64,000 nt of DNA from Gonium pectorale. Lineage: Eukaryota > Chlorophyta > Chlorophyceae > Chlamydomonadales > Volvocaceae. Positions 15,001 to 25,800 of this stretch are shown here, in pieces (within the stretch, counting starts at the first letter, position 1; every line of letters starts with the position of its first letter). Location: assembly GCA_001584585.1 (NCBI GenBank), contig LSYV01000053.1:642229-706228 (forward strand), in the 5' to 3' direction. Under the pieces are notes generated by a model. That model had not been told where the DNA came from, did not search any database, and saw only the letters and a program-made list of their open reading frames with translations. The position numbers and the translations under genes are program-made.

Positions 15001-16184
15001 GCCCTCCGTCCCGGGAGCCCGTAGGGGATTCACTGACAGGGCTCAGGGACCTGGTCACCATGCGCGCGGGCGTCACGACAGGGCGTCGATGGCCATGCTA
15101 TGCTAAAAAGCGCAAGCGCACAATGGCACGTAGGCCCGTGCGACACGTCACGTATTCCGATGGGCCGATTACATGAAGCATGATCTCCCGGACGTTTGTG
15201 CACGCCCTGTCTAGCTGGCTTACGCTAGCCCAAGCCTCCTTGGAACCATCGTGTTTGATTGCGCTGAGGCCAGGGCTGGCAAGTCGATACCCCAGCGGTG
15301 ATGTCATGCAGCTTTTCCAGTTTGGTTTGTGCCTGGTCGGTATTGTTAGCTTCGCCTCACAATCACACCCTCTCTCGCTGTTAAGGCACTCATCCCCAAT
15401 GCGCAGGATTCAGCGGCGTATCAGGAGGTGTGAAGGTCGCCCACAGCCAGTACGCGCGCCCAGGTCCATGGGTTCATCTCACCAGGTCCGCTAGCCAGCC
15501 GAAGTTGAGGACGCTGACGACCGCCCACGCCCTGTGCAACAGGGGTGCAGCAGTAGAAGCGAGGAGCGACCCCGCCGTCAAGCAAGGCCGAGGGCCAGAA
15601 CGCAGATGGCCTACATCCGCGCACCTTCCATGGGCTCCTTTCTCCCTGTGCATACCAGTGGTTAATGCGCTTGCAGAAACAAGCAGGGATGATGGGCAAG
15701 GCGCCAGGATGCAGGGCCCGTATCCCTGTGTTTTAACCCCGTCGATGGTGCGCACACAATCGGGTGGTTTGAATAACTCACATTCCATTCAGGCGCCAGC
15801 CCTGTTTGGCGGGTGTGATGACCGTCGTAAATAGCTGCCACGCGTCGATGAAGACCTTGACCAGGACCCAGCGGATGCGCACCCGGTGGTCGTGTTTCTC
15901 CTTGCTGCTCGTCCGTTGGTAGTCGTGGGGGAAGGGGGCGCAAAATGCACAGGCGGGGGCTATCAGCAAGTACCCGTGGCAATCATGCGTCTTTCGCGTC
16001 ACAAGCCTGCCCTTCGCGTGCAGGCGTACATGCCACCGTGCAGCCCAGCTGGAACGCAAACAAGTCCACGAACGGCATGAGTAGATCGGACTGCAGAGAG
16101 GGCTGTTGCCCACCCATGCGCGCGGTGCACCGTGTGCCGCTCCCTGGCCCACCTGAGCGTGAAAAGTACTCCGAAGATGCCATT
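1..16184 (-). CDS. TmcB-like polytopic membrane protein with PAS-type sensor domains (partial, 5' end unresolved, 3' end beyond window)
   Basis: I recognise the volvocine family annotated as tiny macrocysts protein B-like: several N-terminal membrane helices, a central region, then PAS-like modules, a low-complexity stretch and a late membrane helix. Exons in transcript order, joined in consistent phase: 16184-16153 or -16131, 16090-16037, 15900-15782, 15531-15483, 14821-14696, 14329-14194, 13900-13806, 13629-13552, 13375-13274, 13009-12765, 12528-12451, 12161-12089, 11901-11855, 11366-11309, 11186-11118, 10604-10552, 10348-10324, 10047-9995, 9546-9468, 9274-9167, 9009-8934, 8820-8747, 8405-8366, 8147-7899, 7620-7491, 7157-7023, 6692-6571, 6304-5979, 5671-5499, 5025-4905, 4648-4539, 4267-4141, 3758-3447, 3312-2241, 963-766, 469-387, 197-39. 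From 16090 to 39 these give about 1,718 codons without a stop. The start codon was not found. After 39 a GTACGA donor leads out of the window. Function (membrane sensing) is inferred from the domains. Confidence 0.85.
39..963 (-). other. Acidic/His-rich linker, basic motif and late membrane helix of the TmcB-like gene
   Basis: The exon at 963-766 encodes a run of seven His and three Gln followed by an acidic stretch ending in SEGGQSAMSGQSA, which resembles the segment before the basic motif in relatives. The next exon (469-387) encodes EYKRGKRFRKLAKMMDSGQ, the most conserved juxtamembrane motif of the family. The last visible exon (197-39) encodes a hydrophobic helix reading HALFVLGLLVMTHVICFVL followed by TVTSIRSQLLSM. 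Phases match at all three joins (1, 0, 0). In relatives a second large extracellular or cytoplasmic region follows, so a substantial part of the gene should lie to the left of this window. Confidence 0.82.
2241..9274 (-). other. PAS-like sensor modules and low-complexity region of the TmcB-like gene
   Basis: Repeated PAS-type signatures occur here. The exon at 8820-8747 carries ELSIAVLVVNVFGEVQV and continues at 8405 with NLFGYKR and the lead-in to the 8147 exon. A second module begins at 7620 (TLWVAQNGAIVACDPQF) and continues at 7157 with GVGFTTLLSVKELAG. A third is at 6304-5979 (PTQLLVVNNRGVVLHVSTDL, then MHVRLLK), a fourth at 5025-4905 (RLSEDGRIVGFADG, PHLFGLEPSQ), and a fifth at 3758-3312 (SGVLELDAGGRITTVLEE, then ADLLSLHGAKKSSLK). 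The 3312-2241 exon then runs into a long Pro/Ala/Gly/Ser/Gln-rich linker. The module boundaries are my reading; no bound cofactor can be told from sequence. Confidence 0.75.
11855..16184 (-). other. N-terminal multi-span membrane region of the TmcB-like gene
   Basis: These exons encode the hydrophobic N-terminal half. Clear membrane segments are at 14821-14696 (alternating Ala/Val/Leu/Met followed by the family-type CFKEQKFPVVWPIK), 14329-14194 (SSVFFQAFDVTSLNLLQ), 13900-13806 (VVSGLSLVLFVAIALLLNMAE), 13375-13274 and twice in 13009-12765 (IVWASAMLVVLVF and GAVTITMLAGLGPAFVAGAL). The segment ends near AGLALFPSSAYMVLL, a motif typical of the family. The first small exon carries NGIFGVLFTL, also family-typical. 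Its donor is uncertain: the strong GTGGGC donor leaves the next exon out of frame, while a donor at 16130 keeps frame but leaves an intron of only 40 bases. Confidence 0.8.
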
Positions 16185-17224
16185 CTGCAGGGGAAACCGA
16201 GAGCACATTGTCGGGGCAAGTGAGTCTGGTGACGATGGTTCGCGGTACAGAGGTCGGCAATCGCACAGTACCCCGCCTGCGCCCCTGCCCAGTTCAGCCG
16301 GACAAAGCGTGAAGGAAACCACAGGGAAAAGCGACGGCATAACCGGCCTGGCGCCGATGCGGGGCAGATCGAAAGACCGGGGGCTATCACGCACAATGGC
16401 CCTCCAACCCATGATATTGGGGGGGCAGCCCCAGGGCCGCCTGCGCTTTAACCGACCGCAGGGCGGGTGGCATCCCTTCCGCAACTGGGTCATCCTGACA
16501 GCACCGTTCATGGCCATGGGGGCGCCGATGACGCCCGAAATTGACTACCGTGCCGCGTCACAGCATGATACTCAAACGGTACGAAGAAATGCACGGCAGG
16601 GAGCATACCTGATCACGTACATCGACAAATACGTTCAGGCCCCAGACACAGCCATATATGCACACACTGTTGAAGCCAAGCGTTCAAGTAGCGTTACATG
16701 CACACGCAGGCTCCATACCTCGAGCGTTGACCTCCTGTCTATCAGGTCCTCTCCGGGTCCACCCTCCTGTGCCTTGACGCGCCTGTGGTGACACCGCACG
16801 CGAATGTATTGTGTAATGTGGCGCAACGGGTTAAGACGCTACATGCCACTTTAGCATGTGATGGGGTTGCCTTCTACTGCTATGTCTTCAGCGGCGTTAG
16901 GCTTGCCGGCAAGGGCGTGGCCTTCCCGGCATCAACGCGGGGCGCAGAGCCGGCAGCAATCGCCGCCAGAAGTTCGGCTCTTCGAGTCGTCAATTCATTA
17001 TCGCACCGGGCACGTCTGGAAGTGGAAGACCTCGACGACGAAGACACCGCAGATGCTGCGTAGCTAGAGCCCCCGAACGCAGACATGACGCTGACGTTCC
17101 ACGATAAGAAGCCCGGCGACTGCCACCGAACTGCTTACGGCGCTGTCAGCAGCTCACGATGCCTCTTCATGGCTTGCGAATGCCTTCCTTCTTGTCGCCC
17201 TGTTCCTCTCACGCGCTCACTGTT

Positions 17225-17660
17225 CCCAGTGCAAAAGGACCAGTGGAGAAAAGAAAATGCTTGAGTAAAAACAATTGTACATGACACGGCATTATCTCTT
17301 TGCGGAATAGAGAGGTCTTTAGCGTTTGGCTTTGTAGTAACTGATAACACTGATATTGTATCTTATAGCGTTTCATAACAACCTAATACAAATTAAAGTA
17401 GATTTCCTAGTATGAATTTCGTATGCGAGCCACTCCCCACACACGTTTGATGATTCCACTATTTTCGGTTTCAGTTGGACTGTCACAGCATGAGTGCAAT
17501 GAGTGCGCCCAGCCTAGTACACAATTAAATCATTGTCATTGAGAGCCTGCCTGCAATTAACAGACCTACTTCGCCACACAAGCCGCAGGCAGCCTTCCCT
17601 AAAATTGCAGTAATTCAAGTAAGTGCGATCATACAGCTTATCATCTTACCAGCTACCAAG
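17225..17660. other. AT-rich island
   Basis: Base composition changes sharply here: the stretch around 17260-17430 is dominated by A and T with runs such as TTAAAGTAGATTT and AACCTAATACAAATT, while the flanks are GC-rich. It has no long open frame and no obvious repeat unit. It lies about 1 kb upstream of the first recognised exon of the TmcB-like gene, so it may be part of that gene's upstream region or a matrix-attachment-like or decayed insertion sequence. Confidence 0.5.
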
Positions 17661-18908
17661 GTACTTGTCATACACTGAGGGCCCAAAGCAACGGGGATGC
17701 CGCATCCCGCATTGCCCGCATTGCAATTTTTGTATAGCAACACAGTGAACACAGCGCTAGTAACTACACAGTCGAACACCCGGTCCGTGGGGGCTACGGA
17801 CATCTCGCACAGGGGAGGAAATGGATATAGAGGCAGCAGGCAGTCGGGATAGTAAGTTGCATGATGATGTGCTTGTAATTGAAGCGAAACGTGAAAGGGG
17901 GTGACGCTGGCGAGAGCTAACCCGGGCCGTTAGCAACCCCCACCCCCCAAGCAGCGCCAGCAGAGCCCATGGGCGCCCCATCGGCCTTGATATCCAAGCA
18001 GAATGTTTACTTGGGGCGTTGTGTGCAAAGATCACTTCGGACTGGACTCGAGCAGTATGCGGTACACAATGTTGATTCATTCTGCGTCAGTACAGCAAGA
18101 GGGCCTGAAGGTGCCTGCAAGAAGCAAGCTTTCTGGTAGTGTCGTGCATGCTTGTATATTTGGAGATGGCACACGCACAAGCAATAGATTTAAGGCTCCC
18201 GGGAGGGGGGGGGCTCGTAGGTGCGCCTGCTCTCTTGCATGGTGCAACGCACCTACGCACGCCTTGCTGCCGCCCGTGTACACGGCCGCTGGGCGGGCTG
18301 GGCGCACGAAGGTCTGGTAAACGCTGAGCGCCGTCGAACCGGTGGCCATGACGACAACACCACCGAAGCTCAAACTTAGAAACCTTGCAGTACACCAGGT
18401 GAATTCCGACAGACCACACACACCAGGTGAATTCCGACAGATTTGGGTACCGGTATGGGTTTCGGTGTGGGGTTTTTGGTGGTGGGTGTTGCGGAGCGTT
18501 GCGTTTCTGGTTGCTTTTAGGTACGGTGCCCTTGTTGGGACAGGTGCCGTCTGCCTCTCTGTTTTCGGCGAGTCGCAGGGGGGGTTCGGGTTCGGGTTGC
18601 GGGCTTCTGCTAGGGGAGGGGGGTGGTTTGCTGCCTGTGCTCCACGGGTCCTTTCGGTCTGTTTCTCTCTTGTCCTGGTGGTCAGCGTCTCCTTTCCTTT
18701 CTTTTTGTCTTTCTGCCTTCCTGTTCTGTGGTCTTTAGGTGCAGGGTTCCTTCTCTTCTTGTGTGTGCCGTCGGTGTTTGGTCTTGGCCGCCGTGGTGCG
18801 CTGTTGTTAGGGCAGGGTTTCGGTGCTTCTCATCACGGGAGGGCTGCATGTCCCTCCCGTTGTCTGCGCCCTTTCTTCGCCTCTCCGCCTGTAACCTTTC
18901 CACAGAAA

Positions 18909-19056
18909 AAAAGACCGGGTAAGATGGTAGGCCGGTCTTTGGGGGGCGGGACGAACGTCGCATGTCTTGCTCTGTACCCGCCCGCCCTTTAGGAACGTCG
19001 CGCCTTTGGGCGTGTATGACCGGGCTCCCTCTTTCTCTGGAGATTTCTCTTTTTTC
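18909..19056 (+). repeat. Dispersed repeat, copy A (nested inverted repeats, T-rich end)
   Basis: This block matches copies at 55583-55744 and 45621-45731. Shared landmarks in order are ACCGGGTAAGATGGTA, GGGACGAACGTC, CATGTCTT, CTGTACCCGCCCGCCCT, AACGTCGCGCCTT, CGTGTATGACCG, GGCTCCCTCTTTCTCTG and AGATTT followed by a T-run. In this copy AAAGACCGG (18910-18918) is the perfect reverse complement of CCGGTCTTT (18932-18940). GGGCGGG (18944-18950) pairs with CCCGCCC (18977-18983). No coding potential was seen. It could be a foldback element, a SINE-like unit or a structured RNA. Confidence 0.7.
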
Positions 19057-19615
19057 CTAATTGTCGCCTAGTTACTGCAGCCTGGTGGGCTGATTGGTTA
19101 AACAAAGTAAAAACCGCTCATCCCTAATTGTTCAGGGTTGCCTTATCAGCCCTGAATGCGGGATCGCCAATCCCGGACATCGCACTCGCCCAAATTTCTA
19201 CTGGAAGGGCAAACTGGAAGGGCTGAAGGTACATTTACTGCGTGGCAACACCGCATGAAGGCTCCCTGCACTGCTTGGCTCCGGCTCGTGCGTCCATCGT
19301 GACGGCGCACGTTTCAACCTTCACGCGTGCGAGATCGCCAAATTTTCAGATGCAATCGTGCACATTATGAGAACGGTCTGGTCCAGGACATCTTGGCGGT
19401 TAGCACAAGAAAGCTCGATGTTCGCGACAGGGGCACTTGCATCCAGCAACACCGCCCGGTTCCGTGCTCGCAACAGAGGGCATGGCAACCGACTTGCTGC
19501 CCGCTATCCCGCACACGCCTCAACAAAAAAGCAATCGCAATTACGCAAGGCCCCAACGCAATTGATCAAATCCGAGCAGTGTAACTACAGTCGAACGTCT
19601 TACGGCTTCACACGC

Positions 19616-21301
<1,686 letters not shown>

Positions 21302-22587
21302 CTTCTCTAATTCACGCGATGTTCAAGGTGGTCAGAGTACAACGCCGATGCTCGGTGTCAGCAAGTGTGGTTTCCTTTGACGCTAGTCCCTTCTTTATGA
21401 GGACGCGGGAACTGTACTGCGGCCTCCGCTGGAATCGGGTTCTGGTCGCTGAGAGCATCACTGACAGGCCGACGACACAGTCGGCACGCTCATTGATCCG
21501 ACAGGGTCTGCGAGTCGTATGCGACCGACTGCTCCTGTGCGCTCGCTGAGCGGCATGTTCAGCTTCAGTAGTTCACAGTGTTTTGCAAGATCGAATGACC
21601 GATGGAATGCTTATGGAACATCTCTATGGAGGGACTGCCCCCGGCCAGGCGGAACTCCCCTCCCATCGCTTGGTACCCAGAGCCACTGACGAGCGGATCA
21701 CTTGGCGGCGACCAAAAAAATGCGCACTGTATGCGGTAATTTGGCAGATATGTTCAAGCGGGGAACTTAAATTCGTGTCAATCCTGCCTGCCGAGCGAAG
21801 TGTGGTCCTGTGTTTCCACGCGGTCCCTTCGACCGTGAAACTTTTGCAAAGAACCTGGACGGTTCATGGGGTACTATTGTGCTATTGTAAGAGAGCGATT
21901 GGAAGCCATCCGTACGCAACCAGGGGAGACACTGTATATAACCCTATGCAACCGTGCCGTAGTGGGCCCTGCTTGGCCGCGCACACGCTAAACAGCAAAA
22001 CAGGCAGCATGGCAGTGTGGGCGACTGGGCATGCAGTATTGATACTGCATCCGGCTCTGCAGCAAACATCATAAGGAAATTCTGCGATTCAGAGCTTCCT
22101 TGCTCACAAGCCTACCTGTAGTCAATGCGCGCTGCGCTTCATGCATTAGCGGCTGATCGCTCTATGCATTCGAGTAGGGCCGCGAGGGCCTTTCCTGTGA
22201 TGTCCAGAGAACGTCCTTGCGCTCTAGGTGACCAATTGCTGTATGGGTGCGCTGCTGCATTTCAAACTCACGGTGTGGCCCGGCGCCCGGGTGCAGGAGT
22301 AATGCACGAGTTATGGGCTGACAAAGGCTGACAACAGAATTACAACAGCGTGGGGCCTAATGAACCGAGGTTGACTTCAGGCACTAGCACCAGGACCCGT
22401 AAATGATTATTGCTCTCCCTGCCTGTCTTCGACATTCCTCCCGCCAAAGGTGGCACGTGAGCCCATGCGGGCGCCCCCCTGCGCCCCAAGCTTCTGCGGC
22501 CCAAGCGCGTTTGTGAAGTGGCAACAGCGTGCACGAGACACCTATCACCTTGTCGGGAAGGGGAGCGAGGGGGCAGCCAGTGGCACA

Positions 22588-22658
22588 TGGGTTTGGGCAG
22601 GTTTGGGCTTCCCTGGGTTTGGGGGTTCGGGCCCGGGTTTGGGCGTGCTGGGGTTTCG
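22588..22658 (+). repeat. TGGGTTT/GGGTTTGGG-type G-rich block
   Basis: Several GGG or GGGG runs separated by TTT, CAG or short spacers occur within about 70 bases (TGGGTTTGGGCAGGTTTGGG, then further units). The unit resembles but does not equal the Chlamydomonas telomere repeat (TTTTAGGG). The number and spacing of G-runs would allow a G-quadruplex on the plus strand, which here is the non-template strand of the downstream gene. Confidence 0.55.
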
Positions 22659-22670
22659 GAGGTGGGTTTC

Positions 22671-22676
22671 TATATC
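22671..22676 (+). promoter_or_regulatory. Possible TATA element of the AXR1 homologue
   Basis: TATATC at this position is about 140 bases upstream of the ATG at 22810. A start site about 30 bases downstream would leave a leader of roughly 105-110 bases. There is no other support. Confidence 0.3.
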
Positions 22677-22809
22677 CAGTTACGGGACATAGCTATTGGC
22701 ACATCTGTTGACAATAAAGTGCAAGTGGTATGTAACACCCTTTAACAATACCCAGCAGGCTTGCCGATCTCGACCGTAGATTCCGTCTTCAGCTCGTTAC
22801 GTGCCTCAA

Positions 22810-25800
22810 ATGACTGCAGCTCCTGACCCTAAAACTAAGCGCTATGATCGGCAATTGCGCATTTGGGGAACACACGGACAGCAGCGCCTCGAGAGCTGCT
22901 CGCTCTGCCTGCTCAACTGCGGGCCTACGGGATCAGAGACCCTGAAGAACCTTGTTTTAGGTGGCATTGCGTCTTTCACCATAGTGGATGGCGGGAAGGT
23001 GGAGGCCCGCGACCTTGGCAACAATTTCCTGGTCAGCGCTTCCATGTTGGGCGAGTCTCGCGCGAAAGTCGTGACGGAGCTGCTGCAAGAACTGAATGAA
23101 AGCGTTTCGGGGAGCTACGTGGAGGAGGCGCCGGAGGTCCTCATTGACGATAACCCGCAGTTCTTCAGCGCCTTCGACCTCGTCATCGCCACTCAGGTAT
23201 TCAGCTCATCCTTCCGCGAGGGAAAGCGGGGCTTGAGCGGATGCTGTGTGCCGCCGACCCGCGGGCCCGCTGCGCTGCCCTGGCCGTGGCCGTGGCCGTG
23301 GCTGGGCCGTGGCCCTGGCGCCTGGATCGAGATGCCTGAGCTGCATCTGCGCCGCTGATTTTGGCATTGGAAAAGCCCTGATCAAGTTACATATGCACCA
23401 TACTGTGTGCCTTACCTGCTGCATTGAAGGACGTCCTGCGACCTCCAGGGTATTCCCTCTTCCTATCGGCAGACATCAACCTAAGGTCATCAACCTAAGG
23501 TCCCCGTCACTATCCGCTACTGCGCCGATCACCGCATTGTGCTGATATGCCCTGGTTGCGTCTACCCGCCACGATGCCACCTGATGTAGATGCGTGAGCA
23601 GGACATGGTGAAGCTGGACAGCATATGCCGATCCACGGCGCGCGCAACCTTGCTTGTCGTCCGGTCCTACGGACTCGTCGGGTACCTGCGGGTGCGTTGC
23701 TCGCTGCGGCCAGGGTGATTCTACCTGTATCACACGCCTTTACGGTGCAAACGGATTGGGTACGTCCACTGGGCCCCACAGAATGCAAGCGTCAGGAGTT
23801 GGGATTCCGGGCCGTCACACGTCACTTTTGGCGTGGACTCACATGGCTCTCCACCTCAAATCAATTGCTGCTGGACAAACAAATACTGTAATACTGAGGT
23901 GCAGCAAACTTCCTCGGCTGCCTTGCCAGGCTAGCCTGCCTGAGCACCGAGTGGTCGAGTCCAAACCCGACTCGCAGCTGGACGACCTAAGGTACGTTGC
24001 AAAGAACACTTGACACGGACTGCATAATACTTGGACCAGCACTCTTATGTTCAACGTTGCAGCAGTCAAGAGACCCCTCTGCTGTTCGTACGTGACAATA
24101 CACGGCTCGTCGCGATGCTGTACCTCTCTATACCACCACTAAGCCTAAGATCTGCTTTGCCTCCGTTCCCTCGCTTCCAGATTGCACGCTCCCTGGCCGG
24201 AGCTGGTGGCCTTCGCCGCGTCCTTTGACCTGGACTCGCTGGACGACGTGGGGCACGCTCACACGCCGTACGGTACGGGTGTACGGCCACCGCATGCGCT
24301 TCTGGCAGAAATCCGAGGGGCGTTGCAAGAGCGCAGACCGTGTGGCCGTCCGCGAGACAACTTTGCGCTACCTAAGAAATCCTAGGCATCCTCCCAGCTT
24401 GCCCAGGCTTGCTCCATCCCCTGATCAGGCCCTGCAACGGTACAAACGCGGGCAGTGCACAGTCACTGAAAGTTCCCGCTGGGCCCTCCCACCCTGCACG
24501 CAGTGGTCCTGCTGCTGCAAGCAGCGGAGCGGTTCCGTTCGGCGCACGGGGGGCGGGGCCCGGGGTCGCAGTCGGCGGACCGGGCGGCCTTTCGGGCCAT
24601 CCTAAACAGCATGCGGCGCACCGTGGACGGGGTGCCGCTGACGGTAGGTGCGCGGGATGGGGCAGGCGGGCGGGCACCGGAGCGGGCATGGGGCCCATCG
24701 GGGCAACAAGCATGCCTGTCAGCACACCCCAACTTGAGACCGGAGGGTAGCGCTTCCATCCTTACCGTTGCCTCCCGGACCGGGCATTTGCAATTTTGCA
24801 TGTGGGTTGTGCTTGTTGCTCACAAGCCTGCCTGAAGGGTAGGTAGGGGACAGGCAGCGGATTCATCCGCCCGACGGCCAAACACGCTGGAGGCGGGCGT
24901 GGTTGTTGGTTCCCGCGCCTTGCGGCTGCCGCGTTTTCCCCCTTCCCTAATGGTAGCCATCCCGCTTCCCTGACATGGCGTCGTTGGCGCAATCGTGCCG
25001 CTGTTCGCAGGAGGAGAACTTCGACGAGGCGGTGAAGGCCGCCTTCCACATCTCCACGCCATACGCCATCCGTAAGTCCGCTGGGTGGCGGCAATCGGGC
25101 CGGAGCTCCAGCTCCCCCAGCAAGCTATCCCAACCGCATACTTGCGTGGCAAGGACTGCCCGCCAGGCGCGCTGGCATTGTGAGGGCAGCATGCCAAGGG
25201 CAGCATGCCAGCGGTTGGCAGTTGGAGGCACCTACCGTGCTTGGATGCTAGGGTGTGCGTGTGTTTGAGCGGCGTGCGGTATATGGCTGCGCCGACGGAG
25301 CTCAGGAAAGGCCGCCGGCTTACGCGGCTGGCTGTGCCCTCAGCCCTCGTTGAAGCCCCAGCGTCCGTCGCCCGCTCGCGCAGCGTCTGAGGTCCGCACG
25401 CTGCTTGACGACGAGGCGGCGTCCCCGGGCGGCCTGCGGCCCGACAGCGACGACTTCTGGGTGCTGGTGGCGGCGCTGCGGGCATTCGTGGTGAGGAGCC
25501 TCGGGCCTGTTGCCGCTGAGGCCTGGATAGCGCGGCACATGTTTGACAGCTAGCCAAGTGTATGCGGCCAATGCGCGTTTGGGCACACTGCAGGCGTGTC
25601 GGCGAGGAAGCGTGGGGTAACTGACAGAAGGACACTTGTGTTTAGGCCTGCTGGGCCTAGTGTGAGGGTTTACTGTGTTAAACCTACAGCCAGCCTTCAG
25701 CGGCTGAGTTATGGGCGTGCAGCGCGTTTGGACGAAGTGGTTGTTGGCACCTGGGGTAATCAGCCCTGGAGTTTGCCTCTCCTCTGGCGGCAGATCCCGG

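Larger units (their letters stand above)
16185..19615. other. Intergenic region between the TmcB-like gene and the cyclophilin gene
   Basis: No supported protein gene was found here. It should hold the unresolved first exon(s) and promoter of the TmcB-like gene (minus strand) and the 3' untranslated region of the cyclophilin gene, which lies on the same strand further right. Distinct sub-regions are an AT-rich island at about 17225-17660, a G/T-rich strand-asymmetric stretch at about 18440-18800, and dispersed repeat copy A at about 18909-19056. Open frames across the G/T-rich part have compositions expected from the bias and match no family I know. Confidence 0.6.
21302..22809. other. Divergent intergenic region between cyclophilin and the AXR1 homologue
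   Basis: About 1.5 kb separates the two start codons and must contain both promoters and 5' leaders. An open frame at about 21583-22074 matches nothing I know and has no splice or family support. A TATATC element lies at 22671, about 140 bases before the AXR1-homologue ATG. Just upstream is a G-rich block (22588-22658) described separately. Confidence 0.6.

Noticed and set aside
16132..16791. 219-codon plus-strand frame
   Set aside because: It runs antisense to recognised TmcB-like exons at its left end and has no recognisable motif or splice support.
18342..18992. 216-codon hydrophobic frame in the G/T-rich region
   Set aside because: Its Phe/Leu/Val/Ser-rich translation follows from the G/T bias and it runs into repeat copy A; no family similarity was recognised.
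21583..22074. 163-codon plus-strand frame in the divergent intergenic region
   Set aside because: No recognised domain, no upstream signals, and composition unlike the neighbouring exons.
22801..22809. GTG start extending the AXR1 homologue by three codons
   Set aside because: Nuclear genes of green algae start with ATG; the ATG at 22810 gives a normal N-terminus.
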